Source of the DNA: Legionellales bacterium | GTDB taxonomy: Bacteria; Pseudomonadota; Gammaproteobacteria; Legionellales; Legionellaceae | DNA length: 20,775 nt | Reading direction: 5' to 3' | NCBI GenBank assembly: GCA_003489505.1 | Contig: DNMA01000191.1 | Coordinates: 1-20,775, forward strand | The notes under the pieces: model-generated | What the model was told of the DNA's origin: nothing | The model's input: the letters and a program-made list of their open reading frames with translations, nothing else | The model's database searches: none | Position numbers and translations under genes: made by a program | Shown: positions 1 through 8,083 of the stretch, one piece after another | How positions within the stretch are numbered: position 1 is the first letter of the stretch | Layout of the letters: each line of letters begins with the position of its first letter

Positions 1-2
1 GT

Positions 3-3000
3 GGTGTGCTCTATGACTTTATTCAAGCACATCGCGATACGGTACCTGTCTTTATCATCAACTATGCCAAATTCTCAGCTGATGATATCGCTCGCATCAG
101 CAATAGCTTGTATGACCAAACCGCCAGTGCCGATGGGGTTCCACTGCCACCCCAAAGCATTATCGTGGGACTTTCTGACCCCGAAACGGGTTACACCGGT
201 GCCGACTTCTACTCCCGTTTCGATAAAATCAATGATTATCCCTCTACTTTCCCCATTCCATCCTTAAAACCCTTTGCCGAACAAGCACCGGCCGATTGTA
301 CCGACATCAATCTCTTCAACGCCTCATCCTGGATAACCAAATTGTTTGGTGGATGGAAAATCCAGCAAAGCGTCCCCCATTTTGTGCCCGGTGCATTGGA
401 AGAGGCGCTCAAAACCGGTAAACCCCTTAAATTCATCAATCCCCCTCTCGATGACCCTGAGTTTGATAAAATCTGGACCCAAGCACGTATCATAGGTGAA
501 ATTAAAACACTCGATTGTACCTTCACCATCCCTAAAGATTTACCCCTCTATACCGAACAACAACCTTTTAACCGCGATGTGCTCGTCATTGCATCCACAC
601 CCCTACCCAATCCCTATATTCTCAATCCCAGTTTGGCCGCCAACTTCTTTCAACAATACACCTTCTCCAACCAGACCCTCTCGCAAACCCCCGGTATCCT
701 CGAACTGCATCAAGGACAAACCATCAACATTGAATTAACCCGCGACCTCTCCGATGAAACCTGGAATGCCTTCTTTGCCGCCTGTCAGCAATTCAATGTC
801 ACACCCGTCATTAGCCAAACAACTGAAATGCTTGATACATGGCCTACCCATAACGCATGCATTGCCACACCCGACATCGACTTTACCTTATCACAAATGC
901 CAGATAGCTGGATTGTTATCGATGCCTCTGAACTTAAAACCAGTGATTTAATTCAAGCTATTAAAGGCGGCATTCAAGCTGATGATTTTGTCTTCGAACA
1001 AAAAGAACAAGCTCTCGTCAAACTTTTAAACAACAATCAAAAGGTCATTCTCAAAGGGCCCCTCTCCCTTGAACTTCAAGATGAGCTCATCCCCTTTATC
1101 CGGCAACACCAACATCCAGGGCAACTTCTTATTATCTCCAAACATCCCGTGCCAGGACTACCCGCCTATGCTCACCAGTTTACCCAAGAAAGTGACTTAA
1201 GCTTTATCAAACATAAAACCCTTCAAGAACGCGGTGAAGAGACCTTCAAAGGACTGGATAAAATCATCCCCAACATCAAACTCCCAAACTTTAACCCCGA
1301 TACATCTGCCCAAGATACACAAGCCTTTATCGATGAACGCAAACACCTGGTCATGGAAAGCCTAAAAGACCAACCCTATGTCTTTATTGCAGGACTCACT
1401 GGCGTGGGTAAAAGCCGTTTTATTGAATCCGAACTCGCCCAAGACCACCATGTTTTCTTTGGCAATATCAAAGAATGGGCCACATCACCACCCAATGAAA
1501 AACTCAATATCCTGTTTATCGACGAAGCCAATCTATCGCCACGACAATGGTCGGAGTTTGAAGGGCTTTTCCAGAAAAAACCCGGCATGGTCATTGATGG
1601 CGAGTATGTTGAGCTCTCTCCCAACCACAAGGTTATTTTTGCCGGCAACCCTTTAAGCTATAGCGATGACCGACAACTGGCGCCCCTTTTTGAACGACAC
1701 GGCAATGCCATTATCTTCGAGCCCTTATCACCTGCTTTTATCTATGAGAAAGTCATTAAAGATATCTTAGGCAACCACAAAGAACTCGGCGCCCTCTTGC
1801 TCGATTACTACAAGTTTGTCACCGAATGCTCACAAAAAGAAGTTCTCATCACCCCAAGACAAGTACAAATGATGGCAACCCTAGTGAGTAATAATTCCGA
1901 TGTTGACCCACATTATTATGCACAACAAATCTGTCGACCCTTGGTGCCCGAGAAAAAACTAAACGCCTTTGATGAACGTTTTACACCCGTTCTCATCAAA
2001 CATCCACCCATCCCTCAATCCACTTTCTACAATACCCCGTCGCGTTTACCTTACCAGCACCAAATCATCGATTTCCTCAAACTCCAACAATGCGTTCCCA
2101 ACCCAGGCCTTAATCGAATGGTGCTCGAAGGTGAAGCCGGTATTGGGAAGACCGAAATGATAATCGATGCGCTAGTGACGCAAGGCTATAAAAAAAACAA
2201 ATCCTTCTATCACATCCCCGCTTCCATGAACTATACACAAAAAAAAGAAATCTTCTTAAAAGCTTTTGATGAAGGTGCCATTGTTCTTATCGATGAAATC
2301 AATAGTGTTGCCACCATGGAAAAACTCTTGAATAGCATCTTGGACAATAAACACCCTGACGATAATCGACCCCCGCTTAAACCCGGTTTTCGGTTAATCG
2401 GCACCCAAAATCCTGCCTATTACGCTGGGCGAAATGTCGATAGTCCGGCTTTGGCCAGTCGCACCATCACCATTAAACTCGAACCCTATCCCCATGATGA
2501 AATGGTCGACATCCTACAATCCAAAGGACTGTCTTCCGAAAAAGCCGAGCCTCTCGTCAGTGCTTTTGAATACATGCAAAACGAGGCCATTCATAACCAT
2601 GAGAAAACCATTCCTTCTTTTAGGGACTTGGTGAAAAAAGCAGAATTCATCATGAAGTCTGAACGGGCCTATCAAAAACTCGAAGAAGTGCTAAAAGTGC
2701 TTCATCAAAATGGCATGATCTTGTTCAATCCACAGGGAAGTTTGAATCAGGTGCTTGACTCTATGCGTCTCCATGATGTCACCAAAGCGATTCGATTTGA
2801 CCACCATTTTTTCTCTAAAAATATCGGTATCAATCCTTTCATCATTCGTGTATTTGAACGCTTATTTGAGATCAATGCGGATTTCCGCATCATGCCTTCA
2901 GTTAGTGACATCGTCATCTTAAATGCCATTTTAAACTCAAGCACACTACTGGATTTAAAAGAATCATTACAACCCCTAGATGCTTATTTGCAAGCTCTTA

Positions 3001-3821
3001 TCAAACGCATTGATAATCATGAAATCTCTTTTTTTGATTTACAAATTTTTACAGCGAAGTATGCTGAACGACTATTTTTAATCGATTACACCGTGGATAG
3101 AAACCATAACATCCGTTTTTATCCCAATAATGATGGCGTTACCCCAAATTTACAAATATTTAAAGCCTTAAGCCAATACTTTCAAATTGAATTAATCGAA
3201 CCACTCAGCAAAGCGGGACTCATTTTGTTTATCGATAATATTAATTCGGCTTTTACCAATCTGATTCATTCCACGAATCCACAAGATTTAAAAAAGATTC
3301 AAACGGCTTGCGACATTGTATCCAAAAAAACCTCCAATTTTTTCAAGACCACGGTTACTTCCCCCAAATCAACACATGTTGTCTTTGAAGTGACTCATCA
3401 AACGCCTTTGTCTGAAAAATACAAGATGATTGATGCACCAATTCAGTACCGTATGCAAGACCATGACGGAATTATCCACGCCGAGTTATATGATGACAAC
3501 CTCCCTCAATCACCCATGAATATGGCTTCAATCGTCATGAATATGATTGAGAATGTATTGTGTCACAAAACAGATATTGAGATCCTCAGTCAAGATGCAT
3601 TCATGCTGGGCATTGCGAAATCTTATCTTGATTTTATCAATGAAAAAATTCCTGAGCTTCATCTCCATTATGCGATTCCTAAAGTCACTTCTGATGAAGG
3701 AGAGGTATTCTTTAAAACTCGAATTGCACCTCATCTTGATTTTAAAGATTCACCACCATGGTTAGTTGAAGCCCTTTCTAAAGCTGATCAAAGGAATGAA
3801 TCTGCGCGTTTACGAAAATAA
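3..3821 (+). CDS. Large tandem AAA+ ATPase (midasin/dynein-like AAA_5 modules), 5' end cut off by window
   Basis: The reading frame is open to the left edge, so the true start lies outside. The first in-frame start codon here is GTG at 6, giving 1,271 residues (numbering below). Two AAA+ modules are visible. Module 1 has Walker A GLTGVGKS (463-470), Walker B with D506-E507, and a sensor-1-like FAGNP. Module 2 has Walker A GEAGIGKT (709-716), Walker B LIDEIN (D763-E764), sensor-1-like GTQNP (from about 799) and an arginine-finger-like SRT (R819). The spacing and the 'ALASRTITIKLEPYP' style resemble the MoxR/midasin/dynein AAA_5 group, whose members remodel protein complexes. The first 460 residues and the last 400 match nothing I recognise. 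There are no membrane segments, so it is probably cytosolic; the substrate is unknown. GC falls from about 49% (541-720) to about 32% (3001-3180). The gene stands alone on its strand here. The AAA+ call is firm, the biological role open. Confidence 0.85.
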   Translation, partial: GVLYDFIQAHRDTVPVFIINYAKFSADDIARISNSLYDQTASADGVPLPPQSIIVGLSDPETGYTGADFYSRFDKINDYPSTFPIPSLKPFAEQAPADCTDINLFNASSWITKLFGGWKIQQSVPHFVPGALEEALKTGKPLKFINPPLDDPEFDKIWTQARIIGEIKTLDCTFTIPKDLPLYTEQQPFNRDVLVIASTPLPNPYILNPSLAANFFQQYTFSNQTLSQTPGILELHQGQTINIELTRDLSDETWNAFFAACQQFNVTPVISQTTEMLDTWPTHNACIATPDIDFTLSQMPDSWIVIDASELKTSDLIQAIKGGIQADDFVFEQKEQALVKLLNNNQKVILKGPLSLELQDELIPFIRQHQHPGQLLIISKHPVPGLPAYAHQFTQESDLSFIKHKTLQERGEETFKGLDKIIPNIKLPNFNPDTSAQDTQAFIDERKHLVMESLKDQPYVFIAGLTGVGKSRFIESELAQDHHVFFGNIKEWATSPPNEKLNILFIDEANLSPRQWSEFEGLFQKKPGMVIDGEYVELSPNHKVIFAGNPLSYSDDRQLAPLFERHGNAIIFEPLSPAFIYEKVIKDILGNHKELGALLLDYYKFVTECSQKEVLITPRQVQMMATLVSNNSDVDPHYYAQQICRPLVPEKKLNAFDERFTPVLIKHPPIPQSTFYNTPSRLPYQHQIIDFLKLQQCVPNPGLNRMVLEGEAGIGKTEMIIDALVTQGYKKNKSFYHIPASMNYTQKKEIFLKAFDEGAIVLIDEINSVATMEKLLNSILDNKHPDDNRPPLKPGFRLIGTQNPAYYAGRNVDSPALASRTITIKLEPYPHDEMVDILQSKGLSSEKAEPLVSAFEYMQNEAIHNHEKTIPSFRDLVKKAEFIMKSERAYQKLEEVLKVLHQNGMILFNPQGSLNQVLDSMRLHDVTKAIRFDHHFFSKNIGINPFIIRVFERLFEINADFRIMPSVSDIVILNAILNSSTLLDLKESLQPLDAYLQALIKRIDNHEISFFDLQIFTAKYAERLFLIDYTVDRNHNIRFYPNNDGVTPNLQIFKALSQYFQIELIEPLSKAGLILFIDNINSAFTNLIHSTNPQDLKKIQTACDIVSKKTSNFFKTTVTSPKSTHVVFEVTHQTPLSEKYKMIDAPIQYRMQDHDGIIHAELYDDNLPQSPMNMASIVMNMIENVLCHKTDIEILSQDAFMLGIAKSYLDFINEKIPELHLHYAIPKVTSDEGEVFFKTRIAPHLDFKDSPPWLVEALSKADQRNESARLRK

Positions 3822-3939
3822 AAACCCCTAGGATTCTTGCCTGTCTGTGGCTGATTCGTAAACTTTGTTTTTGTTTCGTTTTCCAACCGCAACGACTCGC
3901 AATATAATTTTGTTATCATTAGTTAGCGGAAATAACATG

Positions 3940-3960
3940 GGGATCTAAAATGAAGATCCC
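3940..3960. repeat. Short perfect inverted repeat between the AAA+ gene and lpxB
   Basis: GGGATCT and AGATCCC form a perfect 7 bp stem around a 7-base loop (AAAATGA). It lies between two convergent genes, so a weak terminator is possible. There is no T-run directly after the stem on either strand, so intrinsic termination is uncertain. Nothing else is recognisable in 3822-3986. Confidence 0.35.
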
Positions 3961-3986
3961 AACATACCATATGCAAAAGTTGTGAT

Positions 3987-5129
3987 CTAAGAATATTTAA
4001 AAAAGTGGAGTGTTGTTTGCGCAAGTTTTGGACCATCCGCCGGTAACAACATTGATTTTAAATCATTTAAACGATTGATCATACTCATACGCCAATCAGA
4101 CTCTTCAAGAAGAGCTTGGAGCATCTTACTGAGCTCTTTTGGGTTACAATCGACTTGTAAGAGTTCTGGAATCACCATTTGATTGAGCAATAAATTACTT
4201 AAACCCAAATACTTCACTTTCATCCAACGCGTTGCCAGATAATAGTTCAACCAACTGGATTTGTAGATGATACAAGACGGTTTTGCCAAAATTGCGCACT
4301 CTAAAGAGGCAGTGCCTGATGAAACCACCACAGCATCAGCAGCTTGAACGACGTTCTGGGCTTGGCCATCAATCAACTCAAGCTCAGGTATTTCTTTCAA
4401 ATAAGGTAAAAAATCATTTTGACTTAAACTTTTTGCAACAGGTATCACTAATTTTAAGTTTTGAAAGCGTGCTTGAGTTTTTAAAATCTTTAAGCTTTTA
4501 ATCATCACAGGCATGTGTCTTGCAATTTCTGCTTTGCGACTGCCTGGTAATATGGCCAAAATAGTTTCATCTGCAGACCATGAAAACTGCTCTCTACAAG
4601 CTTCTTTACTCGGCAAATTAAGTAAAGACTCTCGTAAAGGGTGTCCAACATATGATACGGATACTTTGGCTTGTTCATAGATGGCTTTCTCAAATGGCAA
4701 AATGACCGCCATGTGGTCAACGTTTTGTTTGATAATTTCAATCCGTTTAGCCTTCCAAGCCCAGATTTGTGGAGAAATATAATAGATGACCGGGCAACCA
4801 ATATTTTTTTTAATCCATTTCGCCATGCGTAAATTAAAGCCGGGGTAGTCGACTAAAATCACTGCATCGGGACGATGCTTTAGTAAATAGGCTTGAGTGA
4901 TTTTAAAAGCCTGTCGAATGGCTTTTAAATGTGTCAAAACACCGGTAATGCCGGTAATAGCAAGCTGGGTTAAATCCAAAATATTTTGCATGCCTTGCGC
5001 TTCAAGATGTTTACCACCTAGGCCGCTGACAATCAGATTAGGCGATAGTTGTTTAATCTCTTTTAATAATGCGCTGGCATGTTGGTCTCCTGACTCTTCA
5101 CCAGCAATAATAAAAAGATGTTTATCCAA
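3987..5129 (-). CDS. lpxB: Lipid-A-disaccharide synthase LpxB
   Basis: Family GT19 glycosyltransferase that joins UDP-2,3-diacyl-glucosamine to lipid X, giving the lipid A disaccharide at the inner face of the inner membrane. The 380 residues match the usual length. Visible signatures are the N-terminal FIIAGEESGD (residues 6-15), DYPGFN with D94, YYISPQIWAWK (116-126), LPGSR (194-198) and SSGTASLE (270-277) in the donor-binding half. The start is a TTG at 5129, eight bases inside the end of the upstream oxidoreductase gene and preceded by a GAGAG-type ribosome site. No later Met would keep the conserved N-terminus, so TTG is well supported. The overlap implies translational coupling with the GnnA-like gene. 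No strong terminator follows. Confidence 0.96.
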   Translation of the reverse strand: MDKHLFIIAGEESGDQHASALLKEIKQLSPNLIVSGLGGKHLEAQGMQNILDLTQLAITGITGVLTHLKAIRQAFKITQAYLLKHRPDAVILVDYPGFNLRMAKWIKKNIGCPVIYYISPQIWAWKAKRIEIIKQNVDHMAVILPFEKAIYEQAKVSVSYVGHPLRESLLNLPSKEACREQFSWSADETILAILPGSRKAEIARHMPVMIKSLKILKTQARFQNLKLVIPVAKSLSQNDFLPYLKEIPELELIDGQAQNVVQAADAVVVSSGTASLECAILAKPSCIIYKSSWLNYYLATRWMKVKYLGLSNLLLNQMVIPELLQVDCNPKELSKMLQALLEESDWRMSMINRLNDLKSMLLPADGPKLAQTTLHFFKYS

Positions 5130-6066
5130 GGCTTCTCTCTTTTGAAATAATATGTTGAATTTGCGTTGCTAATTCCAATACCCGAAATGCGGCTTGCCCA
5201 TCAACTTGCACAGGCAAATTGGTTTTAACCGCCTGAATAAATTCTGAAATTTGAGCATTTAAAGCATCTTGTGATTGACACTCAATATCAGTGGATTCTA
5301 AAAAGATACCATTGGGGCTATCAGGGTTGACCATAAAGCGGGTTAATTTTTGTTGTTGAAAGTTTAAGGCATAATAACCATCATCTTGATAAACGCGCAT
5401 CAGTCTTTCCAACCCGGAATAAACTCGGCTAGCAGTTAAATGCACTACACAACCATTGGCAAAACTTAAACTGACATTTGCAATATCAATCTCTTTAGTC
5501 ATTAAAGAAATGCCTTGGGCATGAACATTAATCACATCACTTTTAACAATCGCTAGCACTAAATCTAGATCATGAATCATTAAATCTAGAATCACATCCA
5601 CATCACTCCCCCGCTTTTTAAATGTAGCTAAACGCTGAGCTTCAATCAATCGTGGATTTTGGCAATGATTTAAGAAGTTTTGAAATGCAGGATTAAAACG
5701 CTCTAAGTGACCGACTTGAATGATTAAATTGTTGGATTTAGCAATTTCAATGAGTTCTTTGGCTTGTGAGATGGTATCGGTCATAGGCTTTTCAATTAAA
5801 ACATGAATTCCATGACTTAAACAAAACTTTGCTATTTCATAGTGCGCTTTGGTGGTAGCCGCAATACTCACGGCATCAACTTGACCCACAAGTGCTTCGA
5901 GTGAATCAAATATCGGAACTTGTAATTCTTCAGCAACAGATTGCGCATGTGAAGTATTTCTATCAAATACACCCACTAATTCTGCTTCTAGTGAATTTGC
6001 ATATTTTTGGGCATGAAAACGACCCAGGTAACCGACTCCAATGACCGCACAACGAATTTTAGACAT
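5122..6066 (-). CDS. Gfo/Idh/MocA-family NAD(P)-dependent oxidoreductase, probably GnnA-like (UDP-GlcNAc 3-dehydrogenase)
   Basis: The 314-residue protein has an N-terminal Rossmann fold with GVGYLG (residues 10-15), the family motif EKP (92-94, K93), GHLERFNP (119-126) and the active-site DLMIHD (161-166, H165). These define the Gfo/Idh/MocA family. In Acidithiobacillus ferrooxidans, GnnA is a member of this family encoded beside lpxA/lpxB. It oxidises the 3-position of UDP-GlcNAc so that GnnB can aminate it, giving lipid A with a 2,3-diamino sugar. Legionella lipid A contains that sugar. The 8 bp overlap with lpxB makes the same role likely here, but substrate specificity cannot be read from sequence. 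The partner aminotransferase and lpxA are not in the window. A GAGTGG ribosome site precedes the ATG. Confidence 0.85.
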   Translation of the reverse strand: MSKIRCAVIGVGYLGRFHAQKYANSLEAELVGVFDRNTSHAQSVAEELQVPIFDSLEALVGQVDAVSIAATTKAHYEIAKFCLSHGIHVLIEKPMTDTISQAKELIEIAKSNNLIIQVGHLERFNPAFQNFLNHCQNPRLIEAQRLATFKKRGSDVDVILDLMIHDLDLVLAIVKSDVINVHAQGISLMTKEIDIANVSLSFANGCVVHLTASRVYSGLERLMRVYQDDGYYALNFQQQKLTRFMVNPDSPNGIFLESTDIECQSQDALNAQISEFIQAVKTNLPVQVDGQAAFRVLELATQIQHIISKERSLG

Positions 6067-6090
6067 ATTCCACTCATAAATTTTTTAAAA

Positions 6091-6099
6091 ATTATCTCA
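6091..6099 (-). promoter_or_regulatory. Candidate extended -10 promoter of the GnnA-like/lpxB unit
   Basis: Read on the minus strand, the bases are TGAGATAAT: a GATAAT -10 box preceded by the TGn extension, 25 bases upstream of the ATG at 6066. No good -35 box is visible, as expected for extended -10 promoters. Its position suggests the pair is transcribed separately from the cysteine-rich gene upstream. Confidence 0.35.
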
Positions 6100-6126
6100 T
6101 GAGTTAAGAAAAAAATAAATGAAATA

Positions 6127-6342
6127 TTATTCAGGGGGGCATTGTCGCTGACAAAAATGATGCTTATTCAAATAGCAAATATACTCACAACTTGAGAACT
6201 TAGATTTAAAATTGACAATCTTACCCAACTCCCCATCACAACGACAGTTTCCACCATTTTGAACTTGGCAATAATGATGACATTTAGCATTTACGATAGA
6301 GGAAAGCATCAACATCAAGAAGCATAAAATACTTTTTTTCAT
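6127..6342 (-). CDS. Small secreted protein with eight cysteines, unknown function
   Basis: A 71-residue protein not assigned to any family I know. Residues 1-19 form a classical signal peptide: two lysines, a hydrophobic core ILCFLMLMLSSIV, then NA-K cleavage. The mature part is about 52 residues and holds eight cysteines (KC, YC, NC, RC, SC, IC, FC, QC), an even number that could make four disulfides in the oxidising periplasm or outside the cell. The mature chain is rich in His, Lys and Gln and has no membrane segment. An AAGG ribosome site lies 9 bases before the ATG, and a perfect TTGACA sits at 6395-6400, although no good -10 follows at ideal spacing. It heads a run of exported proteins. 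A small disulfide-stabilised (knottin-like or toxin-like) protein is one possibility. Confidence 0.72.
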   Translation of the reverse strand: MKKSILCFLMLMLSSIVNAKCHHYCQVQNGGNCRCDGELGKIVNFKSKFSSCEYICYLNKHHFCQRQCPPE

Positions 6343-6439
6343 GACAAAACCTTTTGGATAAGCCTATCTAAGAATTAGACAAGAAATCAAGCTTTGTCAA
6401 ATCACCACCCGCATTCATTCATGAAGGTGGCAATCAAGA

Positions 6440-6841
6440 TTATTGCGCTAAATTTTTGCAATCACGACCAACAAAGAACACTTTCTTTTTGTTATCAGCC
6501 GCTTTGAAAATCACATGCTTACACTGATAAGAGCCGACAACATAATTATCTGCTTCAAAACGTCCATCATTGCGAATAACTGGAACAATAGCCTGATCCA
6601 TTTCGGTATTTTCAACACCATCTAAGCTACTTAATAAAGCGACATAAGTATCATTATGGTAGCCATACAAACTCATATCAATTTTCTTATCCTTTAAAGA
6701 GTTCACCACTTCATGCATTTTGGTATACATCATTTTAATTGCCTGCTCTTCCATATGAATCGCATTGTCATCAGCTAAAACGATTTGTGAGCTTACACCC
6801 ATTAATGAAGCAAGCAGTATTTTATAAATCTTGTTTTTCAT
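6440..6841 (-). CDS. Exported hypothetical protein, 133 residues
   Basis: Not recognised. Residues 1-23 are a signal peptide (KNK, then a hydrophobic stretch ending VLA-DD). The mature protein of about 110 residues is mixed alpha/beta, with a helical start (HMEEQAIKMMYTKMHEVV) and two cysteines near the C-terminus (YQCK and RDCK) that could pair in a disulfide. It is probably periplasmic. A GGAG ribosome site lies 8 bases before the ATG, and a reasonable sigma70 promoter is seen at 6897-6925. The gene faces the same way as the neighbouring exported proteins but appears to be transcribed on its own. The coding call rests on signal peptide, ribosome site and promoter, since no homologue is known to me. 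Confidence 0.75.
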   Translation of the reverse strand: MKNKIYKILLASLMGVSSQIVLADDNAIHMEEQAIKMMYTKMHEVVNSLKDKKIDMSLYGYHNDTYVALLSSLDGVENTEMDQAIVPVIRNDGRFEADNYVVGSYQCKHVIFKAADNKKKVFFVGRDCKNLAQ

Positions 6842-6896
6842 TACATAACTCCAATAAAAATAAAAAAATTTTCAATTAGGCGATAGCCTGAGAGTG

Positions 6897-6925
6897 ATGT
6901 TAATAAGCTATGAATGTGATCTCAA
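6897..6925 (-). promoter_or_regulatory. Candidate sigma70 promoter of the 133-residue exported protein gene
   Basis: Minus strand: TTGAGA (-35, five of six consensus bases), a 17-base spacer, then TAACAT (-10, four of six). The predicted transcription start is about 50 bases before the ATG at 6841. Confidence 0.45.
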
Positions 6926-6990
6926 CTGAAAAAAAAGATTTTACACTTATTTTACAAAGCCTTTATCTTTTCTTAAGAATTGATTAAAAA

Positions 6991-7644
6991 TTAACCCCAT
7001 CGATAATACAAACGGGTAAAAATCCCATAAAGAAATGGCATGAAATCATCGGCCGGGTTGAGTTCAGATTCTCCATATCCTGCTGTATAAATAAACCCAA
7101 ATTCACCCATTAAATGTGGAGTAAAGCCATAATTTAAGCCTACTCCAAAAGTAGGTGAAATCAACTCATTATTAAATAAATTATCTTGCCGATTGAGCCA
7201 TGCCCCTCCTGCAGAAGCAAATAAGCGTAATTTTGTATCTTTCCAAGGAACTAAAAATTTACCTTGTAGCACCAGGGTATAAGTTTTAGTTTTGAGCTCA
7301 GTTTCACCATTGTTTTCAAAACTATATAAACTTTCTGGGTCAAACTGAATCGTTGCATCGGGGTAGTCCCAGTAATTAAATTCCACCTGAAATTGAGGAA
7401 TGACTTCAATACCTGCAGCAACACCCCATAAAAAGCCACCCTCATGTGCAGAATTGGGTGTGGACATCGATAATGCTAAATTTTGATTAGCTGTTGCTGG
7501 CACAAGCCCTTCCCATGTGGTGGTTCCCCACCCAATACCGCCCCCCACATACCAAGGATATTCAACCTTGTCTGCCATGACTATAGAAGAAAATAGAGTC
7601 AATGAACTACCTAGTAAAGTTGCCCACCTAGCCACAAATTTCAT
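6991..7644 (-). CDS. Outer-membrane beta-barrel protein (OmpA/porin-like fold)
   Basis: From the ATG at 7644 this is a 217-residue protein. It has a signal peptide (MKFVARW, a hydrophobic segment, VMA-DK cleavage) and then alternating hydrophobic/aromatic strands typical of a small, probably eight-stranded, outer-membrane barrel: WYVGGGIGWG, FLWGVAAGIEV, FQVEFNYWDY, TYTLVLQGKF, LRLFASAGGAWL, FGVGLNYGF, LMGEFGFIYTAGY, and the C-terminal LYGIFTRLYYRWG. An aromatic-rich C-terminus is usual for BAM substrates. A TTG at 7662 in the same frame has a better-spaced AGGA and would overlap the preceding cysteine-rich gene by 10 bases; the ATG has AAGG directly against it. The start is therefore uncertain. 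It is likely co-transcribed with the upstream gene. Ligand or role unknown. Confidence 0.8.
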   Translation of the reverse strand: MKFVARWATLLGSSLTLFSSIVMADKVEYPWYVGGGIGWGTTTWEGLVPATANQNLALSMSTPNSAHEGGFLWGVAAGIEVIPQFQVEFNYWDYPDATIQFDPESLYSFENNGETELKTKTYTLVLQGKFLVPWKDTKLRLFASAGGAWLNRQDNLFNNELISPTFGVGLNYGFTPHLMGEFGFIYTAGYGESELNPADDFMPFLYGIFTRLYYRWG

Positions 7645-7652
7645 CCTTAATT

Positions 7653-8012
7653 TTATTGACAAGCAAGTCCTGTTGCATTACACAACTGACCTTCATCTGT
7701 TAAGCCGCCCTCTTGGTAACAACGCCAGTCTTGTATACAAATTTCATAGGTTGTATCTTTTTGAAATTGACAAGCTCTTTCAATACTACCAAAAGTACTA
7801 ATCATTCGCTTATAAACCATCGAAACATTATTACACATCCGAGCTGGTAATCCAGACGCCTGACAGTGACATTGCGCAACTTGTTGAAATGAAGCACAAA
7901 AGCCAATATCAGAAGCGGGTAAGGCTTGAGGACAATTGGTAGCGAATGTTTGAAAAGATAGACAAAGCGCAGCAGCCGCTAAAGCAAAATTCTTAAATCC
8001 TTGAAATAACAT
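7653..8012 (-). CDS. Secreted protein with ten cysteines, unknown function
   Basis: A 119-residue protein with a signal peptide (MLFQGFKNFALAAAALCLSF, cleavage near TFA-TN). The mature part of about 95 residues has ten cysteines in an ordered pattern: a CHC pair after QVAQ, single cysteines near ARMC, ERAC and YEIC, and three in the last third. The count is even, so five disulfides are possible. The middle is likely helical (VYKRMISTFGSIERAC). I cannot assign a family. An AAGGA ribosome site lies 9 bases before the ATG, and a modest TACACA / TATTAT promoter with a 17-base spacer is upstream. The beta-barrel gene follows at once (8 bp gap, or 10 bp overlap if its TTG start is used), so the two products may work together at the cell surface. 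Confidence 0.75.
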   Translation of the reverse strand: MLFQGFKNFALAAAALCLSFQTFATNCPQALPASDIGFCASFQQVAQCHCQASGLPARMCNNVSMVYKRMISTFGSIERACQFQKDTTYEICIQDWRCYQEGGLTDEGQLCNATGLACQ

Positions 8013-8083
8013 ATTATTATTGTTCCTTATACATGGAAAAGAAATAATACAATGAAATTAGCATTCTGTGTATCCTTTCAGAC

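Noticed and set aside
1376..1648. Minus-strand 90-codon ORF opposite the AAA+ gene
   Set aside because: It is a mirror of the strongly coding plus-strand frame with Walker motifs. It has no ribosome site and no recognisable protein.
6955..6995. CTTAA...TTAA repeats resembling a PmrA box
   Set aside because: Only the TTAA cores match in a very AT-rich stretch, and the site is about 130 bases from the nearest start. Chance is the better explanation.
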